Below are positions 49,863 through 56,024 of a stretch of 56,024 nucleotides of DNA, piece by piece. Origin of the DNA: TMED14 sp964475135 (GTDB lineage: Bacteria > Bacteroidota > Bacteroidia > Flavobacteriales > Schleiferiaceae); assembly GCA_964475135.1 (NCBI GenBank), contig CAYYWL010000010.1, positions 1 through 56,024 of the forward strand. Direction: 5' to 3'. The notes beneath the pieces were generated by a model. It did not search any database, was not told the origin of the DNA, and saw nothing but the letters and a program-made list of their open reading frames with translations. Position numbers and translations under genes: made by a program. Numbering within the stretch: the stretch's first letter is position 1; each line of letters starts with the position of its first letter.

Positions 49863-50797
49863 GTTTACTCCTCGAGAATTTCACCAGCCCCGCCCTGCTC
49901 TTTTTCTTACTCGGAATCGTCGCGTCGCTCATCCGAAGCGACCTGGAGCTTCCGCCTACCTCGTCGAAGTTTTTGTCGATCTACCTGCTGCTTTCCATCG
50001 GATTTCGAGGCGGCCAAGAACTCGCCCACGAAACCCTGCGCCCCGACAGTACCGCCGTCTTTGCACTGGCGGTCGCCTCGTCTATGCTGATTCCTATCTA
50101 TGTCTTTTGGCTGGCGCGCCGCTCGCTGGGGGTGGCCAATGCGGGGGCTGTTGCCGCCGCCTACGGTTCTGTCAGCGCCGTCACTTTTGTCGCCGCCGGA
50201 ACATTTTTGGACCGCCACGGCCTTCACTTGCCGGGCTACCTCGTCGCCGTGATGGCCTTCATGGAGGCGCCCGCGATCGTCGTCGGCCTCTGGCTGGCCC
50301 GCCGTGCGGGGGCTTCGGGCGGAACCGGATCCTGGCTCCGCCACGCCCTGACGAACGGTTCGGTGGTTCTCGTCCTCGGAAGCCTTCTGGTCGGTTTCGT
50401 CACCGACGAAGCCCAAGCCGAGGGCATTCGCCCCTTCACCAACGATCTTTTTAAGGGATTTCTCGCCGTCTTCTTGCTCGACATGGGACTCTCGAGCGGC
50501 CGCAACCTCAAGGCCCTCTGGGGCGCCGGCTGGCAGCCCTTCGCCCTTGCGCTGCTGCTTCCGCTCGTGAACGGAACTCTAATGGCGCTACTTTCATCGG
50601 TGACCGGGGCCCCCGTCGAAGCCCGCTTCATGCTCAGCGTTTTGGCGGCCAGCGCCAGCTACATTGCTGTTCCTGCAGCGATGCGAATTGCCTTGCCCGA
50701 GGCCAATCCCGGAATCTACCTACCCATGGCCCTCGCCCTGACCTTTCCGGTCAACATGACGCTGGGGATTCCATGGTACTACTGGCTGATTAGCTAG
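49859..50797 (+). CDS. sbtA: SbtA-type sodium-dependent bicarbonate permease
   Basis: 312 residues with ten hydrophobic segments arranged as two inverted halves. SbtA-family blocks are seen: LSIGFRGGQELA, AAYGSVSAVTFVAA, VFLLDMGLSSGRNL and MLSVLAASASYIAVPAAMRIALPEANPG (as SVLAASASYIAVPAAMR and ALPEANPG). In cyanobacteria SbtA imports bicarbonate with sodium and is controlled by the PII-like SbtB; no sbtB gene follows here. It is the last gene of the operon with the dihydroorotase. Confidence 0.88.
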   Translation: MSLLLENFTSPALLFFLLGIVASLIRSDLELPPTSSKFLSIYLLLSIGFRGGQELAHETLRPDSTAVFALAVASSMLIPIYVFWLARRSLGVANAGAVAAAYGSVSAVTFVAAGTFLDRHGLHLPGYLVAVMAFMEAPAIVVGLWLARRAGASGGTGSWLRHALTNGSVVLVLGSLLVGFVTDEAQAEGIRPFTNDLFKGFLAVFLLDMGLSSGRNLKALWGAGWQPFALALLLPLVNGTLMALLSSVTGAPVEARFMLSVLAASASYIAVPAAMRIALPEANPGIYLPMALALTFPVNMTLGIPWYYWLIS

Positions 50798-50895
50798 GTA
50801 GTTCGCGAGGTTGGCGAGGTTCGCTCGTTGGCTTTTTTGGCTTCGCGCTAGGGCTGATTCGTGGCGAATTTCTCTAAACGGATATTCGGGCTAAT

Positions 50896-50965
50896 GAATT
50901 GACATGCAAGTAAGTATGCAATTCGAGGTTTGAGAGAAAAAGTAAAATCCGGTTATAACCGAACG
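50896..50965 (-). repeat. 3'-UTR repeat, copy 3 (core 50934-50965) with upstream hairpin
   Basis: The core is identical to copy 1 over 32 bp. It lies 65-66 bp downstream of the stop of the minus-strand DUF1295 gene. Beside it is the hairpin GAATTG-a-CATGC / GTATG-CAATTC (50896-50923), unrelated in sequence to the flanks of copies 1 and 2. The 50798-51030 gap contains no gene. Confidence 0.8.
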
Positions 50966-51007
50966 GTTGGCTGAAGATGAAAGCCACTTTGAATCCGCAA
51001 GTTGCTC

Positions 51008-51019
51008 GCAACTAGTTGC
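51008..51019. repeat. AACTAGTT palindrome near the DUF1295 gene end
   Basis: GCAACTAGTTGC, a perfect 12-bp palindrome, 11 bp downstream of the minus-strand stop at 51031. Confidence 0.6.
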
Positions 51020-51030
51020 ATGCCAACGAG

Positions 51031-51942
51031 TTAAATAAACCGGCGCACTCTTTTCACGTAGTCCGCGTAGTCCGGGTACTTGCCGGCGCTGATTCCTTCG
51101 CTGAAGTTGGCGCTTCCGTGAAAGAGAAAGATGAGTAGGATGCAGCCGACGATGCTGGCGTTGAGCCATTCGCCGGTGGCGGCGCCGGTAAACAGGTAGA
51201 AGACGACCCAGATGGACTGTTCGCAGGCGTAGTTCGGGTGGCGAGAGCGGCTCCAAAGGCCGGTGTGCACGAAGCCTTTGCCGTAAACGGGTCCTAGGTC
51301 TTCGCCCGCGGCGATGCGGCGGTGCTTTTCGCGCTGGAAGTTCCACTGCTGCTGGTCCGCCACAAATTCAAGGGCGATAAGGGCGACCATGGCCAGGGCG
51401 AGCAGGGCGTCGAGGGTGTTGAGTACGCTGGTTCCGCTACTCGGACGCCAAGCGTAGGCGATCGGCAGGGTGAAGAGCAAAATCAAGCCCATTTGGTAGA
51501 CGCAGATGAAGAGTAGGTGAAAGATTTGCCAGACCACGGGGCGGTTGAGCGGAGCCATTTGGCGCAAAACCTCCCAGCGGTAGTCCTCTTCGCCCTTCCA
51601 GGGGAGCCAGCTGTAGCCCCCGCGGCGCGCGAAGTTGAAAGTCAGGCGGGCGCCCCAGAGGCCCACGAGGCCAGCCATGAGGGTGGCGCGCGGATCCCAG
51701 CCGGTGAACCACGCGGCGTAGACGGCGTAGACGATGGGCACGGTGCTCCACAATCGGTCGACCTGGCTGTGGTTGCCGGTCAGCACCCCAGCGAGGTAGG
51801 TGTAGGCGGTGAATCCGGCCCAAATAGTGATGAGGTTGCTGAGGAGTTCTGTCTGCTCGGGCTCGAGCGCGGGGCTGTAGAACCAGGACCAGGCGACGGC
51901 GCCAATGAGGGTAAGGCCGAGAAGGATCGCGGTGCGAATCAT
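51031..51942 (-). CDS. DUF1295 / steroid 5-alpha-reductase-like membrane protein
   Basis: 303 residues from MIRTAILLGLTLIGAV at 51942. About seven hydrophobic segments. The C-terminal NADPH-binding part reads GLWSRSRHPNYACEQSIWVVFYLF (as WSRSRHPNYACEQ) and YPDYADYVKRVRRFI, the isoprenylcysteine-methyltransferase/5-alpha-reductase pattern. RLWSTVPIVYAVYAAW is the DUF1295 N-terminal block. Substrate, probably a lipid, unknown. It is divergent from the acyltransferase fusion gene with 81 bp between starts. Confidence 0.82.
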   Translation of the reverse strand: MIRTAILLGLTLIGAVAWSWFYSPALEPEQTELLSNLITIWAGFTAYTYLAGVLTGNHSQVDRLWSTVPIVYAVYAAWFTGWDPRATLMAGLVGLWGARLTFNFARRGGYSWLPWKGEEDYRWEVLRQMAPLNRPVVWQIFHLLFICVYQMGLILLFTLPIAYAWRPSSGTSVLNTLDALLALAMVALIALEFVADQQQWNFQREKHRRIAAGEDLGPVYGKGFVHTGLWSRSRHPNYACEQSIWVVFYLFTGAATGEWLNASIVGCILLIFLFHGSANFSEGISAGKYPDYADYVKRVRRFI

Positions 51943-51943
51943 G

Positions 51944-52018
51944 CGTTTGAAGTGATTAAAGCGTTTAGGTGCTGCTAATGTAACCAAACGGTTAAATTCA
52001 AACGTTTTTCTATCTTGG
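51944..52018. promoter_or_regulatory. Divergent control region with two inverted repeats and a -7-like box
   Basis: CGTTTGAA (51944-51951) and TTCAAACG (51997-52004) are exact inverted repeats. TAACC-AAAC-GGTTA (51981-51994) lies between them. TATCTTGG (52011-52018), a -7-like box, ends 5 bp before the ATG at 52024. The arrangement could allow a dimeric repressor to control both lipid-related genes. Confidence 0.45.
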
Positions 52019-52023
52019 GAACC

Positions 52024-54198
52024 ATGAAATTCAGCTTTTTGCGCGGCCGTCTGGCCAAGCGCGGTTGGGAGTACCGCGATTCGTTTCCCACGGGACTGCG
52101 TCAGTACGTGCTGGTGTTTGGCCCGCACACCCACAGCCGTGATTTTTGGACCGGACTCTGCATTCGCGAAGATTTGGGCCTGCACCACCTGCACGTGCTG
52201 GGCAAAAAGCCTCTTTTTCGCGGAATCCAAGGCTGGTTTTTGCGCAAACTGGGCGGAATCCCCGTCGACCAGCACGCCGCGGGAGGCATCGTGGGCCAGG
52301 TGGTGAAACACTTTCGAAGCGACCCTGATTTTTGCCTCGCGCTAGCCCCTGAAGGCACGCGCGCCAAGGTGGACGGGCTGCGCAGCGGCTACTACGAGAT
52401 CGCTAAGGCGGCGGGGGTTCCGATTGTGGTGCTCGGAATCGACGCGGGACGCAAAATGGTGAGCATCAGCGCGCCCATTATGCCGTTGGACACCAAGGAG
52501 GCCACGGACGCCCGGTTGCTAGAAATTCTGGGTCCGCTCGAGGGATTTGTGCCCGAAAAGGGCCTGCAGCACCTTACGCCCGACCGCGCCAGCCGGCTGA
52601 TGCCCGAGCAGCTGGCGTGGAACGCCCAGACCTTCCCCACCCGCTTGTTTTTGGACCAGCCCGTCGAGGGCGGCCGCATCCAAATGACGCACGCCGAGGC
52701 CTACGCCGAGGCGCAGCGCTTCGCCCGCGGACTCTATGCCTTGGGCGTCGCGCCGGGCGATCGGGTGGCCTTGATCGGTAAAAATTCCGCGCACTGGCTC
52801 ATTTACGACTACGCGGTGTCGCTGACCGGAGCCGTTTCGGTGCCCATCTACCCCACGATCGACGGGCCGACGGCTCGGGCGGTTCTGGAGCATTCCGAGT
52901 CCAAAGTCGTGGTGCTTGGCAAGCTCGACGATGCGGGGCGCTACCGCGAATGCGTACCCGAAGGCATCGAGGTCGTGACCACCCCCGACCACCAGCGCGC
53001 GGACGCCCGAAGTTGGGACGAGGTCTGCGCGATGGGCGACCCCGCGGCGGTGTTTCCGACCCTGCACCCCGACGACTTGATGACCATCATCTACACCTCG
53101 GGCACCACCGGAATGCCCAAGGGCGTGATGCACAGCTACCGAAACTTCCAGGAAGCGTTTCGCATCATTTTGACGCAGTTCAGCTTTTTGCACCAGGAGG
53201 TGTTTTTGAGCTACCTGCCGCTCTGCCACGTGGCGGAACGCATGATCATCTCGGCCGCCGGCGTCTACCTCACGGGGCGTGTGCACTTCGTGCAGTCGCT
53301 TGAAACGTTTGCCGCGGACCTCGAACGGGCGCAGCCTACGGTGTTTTTGGCGGTTCCGCGCATCTGGGAAAAGTTCGGCGAAACCCTGCACCGCAAGCTG
53401 CCTGCGGCCTGGCTCCGCCGGGCCTTGGCCCCCGTCCTGCGCAAAAAGCTCGGGCTGTCCCGGGCGCGCTTGGTGCTGAGCGGCGCCGCCCCCATTCGCG
53501 CCTCGCTCATCGAGGAGTTTGCCAGCCTGGGCATCGTCATTCAAGAGGTCTACGGGATGACCGAAAACCTCGGAATCACCACGGTGAACTTCCGCGGAAA
53601 AGTCCGCATCGGCAGCGTTGGCCAGCCCTTTGCCGGAACCCGCGTCACCCTCGGCGACGGCGACGAAATCCTTTTGGAGAGCCCAACTAACACCCAGGGC
53701 TACTACCGCGAGCCCGAGCTCACCGCCGAACTCTTTCGCGGCGGAGCCCTCCACACCGGCGACGTCGGACGCTTCGACGCCAACGGCTACCTCTTCATCA
53801 CGGGCCGCATCAAAGACATTTTCAAGACGGCCAAGGGCAAGTACGTCGCGCCAGCACCCATCGAGGGCCGCATCATGGAAGCTGACGAGGTCGAACAGGT
53901 CTGCCTGTTTGGCGTCAACCTTCCGCAGCCCGTGGCCTTGGCGGTGCTTACCGAGCACGCCCTCACTCAGGCCCGCGAAGTCGTCGAGTCCCGACTGCAG
54001 CAACTCCTTGACGCCATCAACCGCGAGCTTCCGCAGCACGAGCGCCTCGCCCAACTCATCGTCGTGCGTGAGCGCTGGGAGGTCGATAACGGATTCATCA
54101 CTCCGAGCCTGAAAATCAAGCGCAACCAAGTTGAAAAAGTCTACCACGACCTCGTGCACGGCCTGGCGGCGCGCGGAGAAAAGGTGGTGTGGGCCTAG
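52024..54198 (+). CDS. PlsC-like acyltransferase fused to acyl-CoA/ACP synthetase
   Basis: 724 residues from ATG 52024; an in-frame TTG at 52015 is less likely. Residues 1-180 form a lysophospholipid-type acyltransferase with the HX4D motif (His35-Asp40, PHTHSRDFW) and the EGTR motif (110-113). Residues 200-720 form an AMP-forming acyl synthetase with IIYTSGTTGMPKG, YGMTENLGIT, TGDVGRFDANGYLFITGR (as TGDVGRFD and GYLFITGR) and a C-terminal lysine in PSLKIKRN. The combination is functionally like Aas, which activates a fatty acid and transfers it to a lysolipid. There is no frame disturbance at the junction, so the fusion appears real. Confidence 0.88.
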   Translation: MKFSFLRGRLAKRGWEYRDSFPTGLRQYVLVFGPHTHSRDFWTGLCIREDLGLHHLHVLGKKPLFRGIQGWFLRKLGGIPVDQHAAGGIVGQVVKHFRSDPDFCLALAPEGTRAKVDGLRSGYYEIAKAAGVPIVVLGIDAGRKMVSISAPIMPLDTKEATDARLLEILGPLEGFVPEKGLQHLTPDRASRLMPEQLAWNAQTFPTRLFLDQPVEGGRIQMTHAEAYAEAQRFARGLYALGVAPGDRVALIGKNSAHWLIYDYAVSLTGAVSVPIYPTIDGPTARAVLEHSESKVVVLGKLDDAGRYRECVPEGIEVVTTPDHQRADARSWDEVCAMGDPAAVFPTLHPDDLMTIIYTSGTTGMPKGVMHSYRNFQEAFRIILTQFSFLHQEVFLSYLPLCHVAERMIISAAGVYLTGRVHFVQSLETFAADLERAQPTVFLAVPRIWEKFGETLHRKLPAAWLRRALAPVLRKKLGLSRARLVLSGAAPIRASLIEEFASLGIVIQEVYGMTENLGITTVNFRGKVRIGSVGQPFAGTRVTLGDGDEILLESPTNTQGYYREPELTAELFRGGALHTGDVGRFDANGYLFITGRIKDIFKTAKGKYVAPAPIEGRIMEADEVEQVCLFGVNLPQPVALAVLTEHALTQAREVVESRLQQLLDAINRELPQHERLAQLIVVRERWEVDNGFITPSLKIKRNQVEKVYHDLVHGLAARGEKVVWA

Positions 54199-54243
54199 CT
54201 AGTAACTAGTTGCTAGTGGCTGGTTTTCGCGGCTCTGCCGCGA
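54196..54243. repeat. AACTAGTT repeat plus hairpin after the fusion gene
   Basis: The 14-mer GTAACTAGTTGCTA (54202-54215) starts 3 bp after the stop codon. The hairpin TCGCGGC-TCT-GCCGCGA (54227-54243), a 7-bp perfect stem, follows and may act as a 3' stabiliser. Confidence 0.65.
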
Positions 54244-54286
54244 GACCATTTGCACCCGTTTGGCCGCGATGTCGGCTGCATCTTGC

Positions 54287-54325
54287 GGAACCTTTGACCG
54301 CCAAAGGTCGCGGCTCCCCGGTTCC
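54287..54325. promoter_or_regulatory. Nested inverted repeats upstream of the toxin-antitoxin genes
   Basis: ACCTTTG-N5-CAAAGGT (54290-54308) is enclosed by GGAACC (54287-54292) and GGTTCC (54320-54325). It lies 37 bp before the -7 box. Toxin-antitoxin operons are commonly autoregulated through such palindromes; the link is inferred. Confidence 0.4.
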
Positions 54326-54361
54326 GTGTTTCGTTTATTTCGATTAATGCACGATGCGACG

Positions 54362-54369
54362 TAGTTTTG
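54362..54369 (+). promoter_or_regulatory. -7 box of the antitoxin gene
   Basis: TAGTTTTG, a full TAnnTTTG match, ending 5 bp before the ATG at 54375. It lies inside the longer frame that starts at 54354, which argues for the later start. Confidence 0.62.
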
Positions 54370-54374
54370 CCCCT

Positions 54375-54758
54375 ATGGCAACGGTAACCTTGCGCGAACT
54401 CGCGGCTCGACTCTCAAAAGCAGTGACGGCGCCCGGAAGCACCGTGGTGCTGCCCGAGCTCGAATTGGACCGCGCCGAAGCGATCGACCTACTGGACCGC
54501 CTTCAGCCCCGCGCCGAAGTCCTGACTTCGCAAGAGGCCGCCGACCTGCTTGGCGTTTCGCGCCCGCACCTCGCCAAACTACTAGACCGAGGCGAGATTC
54601 CGTCCCACAAAGTCGGAACCCACCGCCGCGTCCTGCGCGCGGACGTGGAGGTGTTTGCGGCCCAAATTCGCCTTCAGCGTGGGCGCGCACTGACTGAATT
54701 GATGCACTTGCAGGAATCGATGGGCCTTTACGACCATGATTCCTCGAGCAGTACTTGA
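54375..54758 (+). CDS. Antitoxin with excisionase-type HTH
   Basis: 127 residues from ATG 54375 (MATVTLRELAARLSKAV). The N-terminal half is helical and may dimerise. The C-terminal half carries an excisionase/MerR-type helix-turn-helix (about 45-90; LTSQEAADLLGVSRPHLAKLL then GEIPSHKVGTHRRVLRADV). Such proteins accompany PIN toxins. The gene overlaps the PIN gene by 23 bp, which couples their translation. Confidence 0.8.
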   Translation: MATVTLRELAARLSKAVTAPGSTVVLPELELDRAEAIDLLDRLQPRAEVLTSQEAADLLGVSRPHLAKLLDRGEIPSHKVGTHRRVLRADVEVFAAQIRLQRGRALTELMHLQESMGLYDHDSSSST

Positions 54759-55275
54759 CGCCAACGTCCTCGCTGCCGAAGTAGTTCGGGATTTTATTTT
54801 ATCGTTGGCGGAACAAGACTGCGTGCGTCCCATGTGGTCCCCCGAATTAGGGCTTGAGCTTCAGCGTGCATTAGTGCGAATGAAGGTTGCGCCAGTCGTG
54901 GCCGATAACATTTGGCGACTTTTGAATGAAGCGTTTCCGTTTGCGATCGAAGTTGACGTCGGGACCACATTCCCTGAGTTGCAGGTCCGAGATCCACACG
55001 ATCTGCATGTAGCTCAGATTGCGGTTCATTCGGATTATTTAGTCACGTTCAATGTTCGGGACTTCCCAAGCCGCATTGGGACTGCACGGGTGGTGCATCC
55101 TGATGAATTCACATTAGAGCGCGTCTCGCTTCAACCAAAACGTGCACTTTGGGCTATTGAAACGATGTGTGCTCGGCGAACTCGTTCGATGCCTACGCGA
55201 AGCCAGCTCCTCGAGGCCCTCGCCCTAAACCGCCTGCCGGCGACGGCGGAATTCCTCAGCCGCCTTGGCGGCTAA
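54736..55275 (+). CDS. PIN-domain toxin (putative ribonuclease)
   Basis: 179 residues. PIN ribonuclease signs: the first acidic residue Asp8 in VLDANVL, an acidic residue in SPELGLELQRAL, and the distal DPHDLHVAQIAVHSDYLVTFNVRDF (as DPHDLHVAQIAV and LVTFNVRDF). These toxins usually cleave tRNA or mRNA. Base composition appears more AT-rich than its neighbours (about 50% GC by eye), fitting a mobile module. The 50-residue C-terminal extension is helical and of unknown role. Confidence 0.83.
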   Translation: MIPRAVLDANVLAAEVVRDFILSLAEQDCVRPMWSPELGLELQRALVRMKVAPVVADNIWRLLNEAFPFAIEVDVGTTFPELQVRDPHDLHVAQIAVHSDYLVTFNVRDFPSRIGTARVVHPDEFTLERVSLQPKRALWAIETMCARRTRSMPTRSQLLEALALNRLPATAEFLSRLGG

Positions 55276-55303
55276 ACACAAGAAACAAGTTACACGTAAC
55301 CCG

Positions 55304-56024
55304 TTAAGGCCGCGTACTGAACGCCGTCCACAGCCCGTCGTTGGCAACACTCAGTTGGTGCGGACGTGAGATGGTCTCGGTCTTCACCGGAACGTCGAGG
55401 ACCACGCGGGCTCCGCCTCGCGTGACCGGAAGCTTCATGACGCCGTCCGTCGCAGCGTCGCGCGCCGCAACGAGGTCCTGCATGGCCACCTCGTCGCCCA
55501 CTTGAAGGCCAGCCCACTCGTTGGGTCCAACTTTTTTGACCTCTCGGCCCATCCCGAGGTTACTCACTTTGACCTTGAGGTCGTTTTTGGCGGCGTCAAG
55601 TGGGTTCATTGCCTTGACTTCGCTGCCCTTAGCCTGGTACTCGAGGCCCACCAACTTCAGTGCTTCGGCGTACGGAAGCGCTTCACGACCCTCCACATGC
55701 TTGGTGAAGAACTCGCGCAGTCCAGGCGTTTCGGCCACCTCACAAAAGGCGTCAAAGAAACCGGCCTCGTCAAACGGACGCTCGGGTCCGTACTGGCTGT
55801 GCAGCGCCATGATGACATCGATGAGCGAACGCTGTCCCTGGTGGGCGCCACGAATTTGGGCATCGATGAGCCAGGCCATGACGGCTCCGCGGTCGTACAC
55901 ATGCATGTAGGCATCGGCGTAGGGCTTGTCGAGCACATTGCGCGACATTTCGGTGAAGCTGAATTTGTTGTTCGGAAACTTCTCGCCCTGCGAAATCTTA
56001 CCGCGCATCGCGTCGAGGTACTCT
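55304..56024 (-). CDS. M61-family glycyl aminopeptidase-like protein, C-terminal part
   Basis: The gene enters from beyond the right edge; only the last 240 residues are visible (no start in window; Met codons at 56008 and later are internal). The segment resembles the C-terminal half of M61 peptidases: YMHVYDRGAVMAWLIDAQIR, where the catalytic domain ends, SLIDVIMALHSQYGPERPFDEAGFF (as SLIDVIMALH and RPFDEAGFF), followed by a PDZ-like domain (LGMGREVKKV, AGLQVGDEV). The zinc-binding HExxH region would lie off the window. Confidence 0.8.
   Translation of the reverse strand, partial: EYLDAMRGKISQGEKFPNNKFSFTEMSRNVLDKPYADAYMHVYDRGAVMAWLIDAQIRGAHQGQRSLIDVIMALHSQYGPERPFDEAGFFDAFCEVAETPGLREFFTKHVEGREALPYAEALKLVGLEYQAKGSEVKAMNPLDAAKNDLKVKVSNLGMGREVKKVGPNEWAGLQVGDEVAMQDLVAARDAATDGVMKLPVTRGGARVVLDVPVKTETISRPHQLSVANDGLWTAFSTRP

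Noticed and set aside
51943..52311. N-terminal extension of the DUF1295 protein
   Set aside because: It would overlap the coding region of the divergent acyltransferase fusion and lacks similarity; the hydrophobic start at 51942 fits the family.

Overview
The window is a piece of a Bacteroidota chromosome, most likely Flavobacteriales. Supporting signs are a SusC/SusD pair, type IX secretion C-terminal domains, GT117 (DUF2723) and DUF4296 proteins, a short-chain-type threonine dehydrogenase, Bacteroidota -7 boxes (TAnnTTTG) and almost no Shine-Dalgarno sequences. Most genes look GC-rich (about 60% by eye) for that group. A run of 100 N flanked by two identical 55-bp ends shows that this is a scaffolded, probably metagenome-derived, assembly. 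There are no rRNA genes, insertion sequences, phage genes or CRISPR arrays. One tRNA gene (Ala, GGC) is present.

Layout: (1) 1-8.1 kb: a bacilliredoxin, then a starch/alpha-glucan utilisation locus (SusC, SusD, a T9SS-sorted surface protein, a GH13 cyclomaltodextrinase/neopullulanase). (2) 8.2-12.1 kb: SUF iron-sulfur assembly genes sufA-B-C-D, without sufS or sufE. (3) 12.1-19.7 kb: a GT117 membrane protein, two tyrosine catabolism genes (hppD, hmgA) with trhO in the same direction, and threonine dehydrogenase. (4) 19.7-31.2 kb: small conserved genes, AlkB, an epimerase, tyrS, a minus-strand operon (DPM1-like glycosyltransferase, pyrC, DUF4296 lipoprotein, LuxE-like enzyme, secreted protein), and polA. 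(5) 31.5-39.7 kb: Kelch-like T9SS protein, M28 peptidase, TolB-like propeller, a CPA2 antiporter of lower GC, typA. (6) 39.7-45.9 kb: SulP transporter plus beta-carbonic anhydrase, divergent from speA, a deoxyhypusine-synthase-like gene and a small acidic protein; then dprA. (7) 46-51 kb: tRNA-Ala, a small secreted protein, and a LysR regulator divergent from a compact operon of a DUF6671 protein, a second dihydroorotase and an SbtA-type bicarbonate permease. (8) 51-56 kb: a DUF1295 membrane protein, an acyltransferase/acyl-CoA synthetase fusion, an HTH-antitoxin/PIN-toxin pair, and the 3' part of an M61 peptidase.

Several observations go beyond gene annotation. A 32-bp element with an internal palindrome occurs three times, always 66-93 bp downstream of a minus-strand gene and in the same orientation relative to that gene. 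An AACTAGTT-based repeat sits exactly at gene ends and supplies stop codons to convergent genes. At least eight genes have a TAnnTTTG-type -7 box ending only 4-5 bp before the start codon, which suggests leaderless transcripts. A 19-bp dyad ends on the speA -7 box. Two bicarbonate-uptake modules lie within 12 kb, one of them in an operon with a dihydroorotase paralogue. Functional statements rest on motif recognition by eye; no database search was run.
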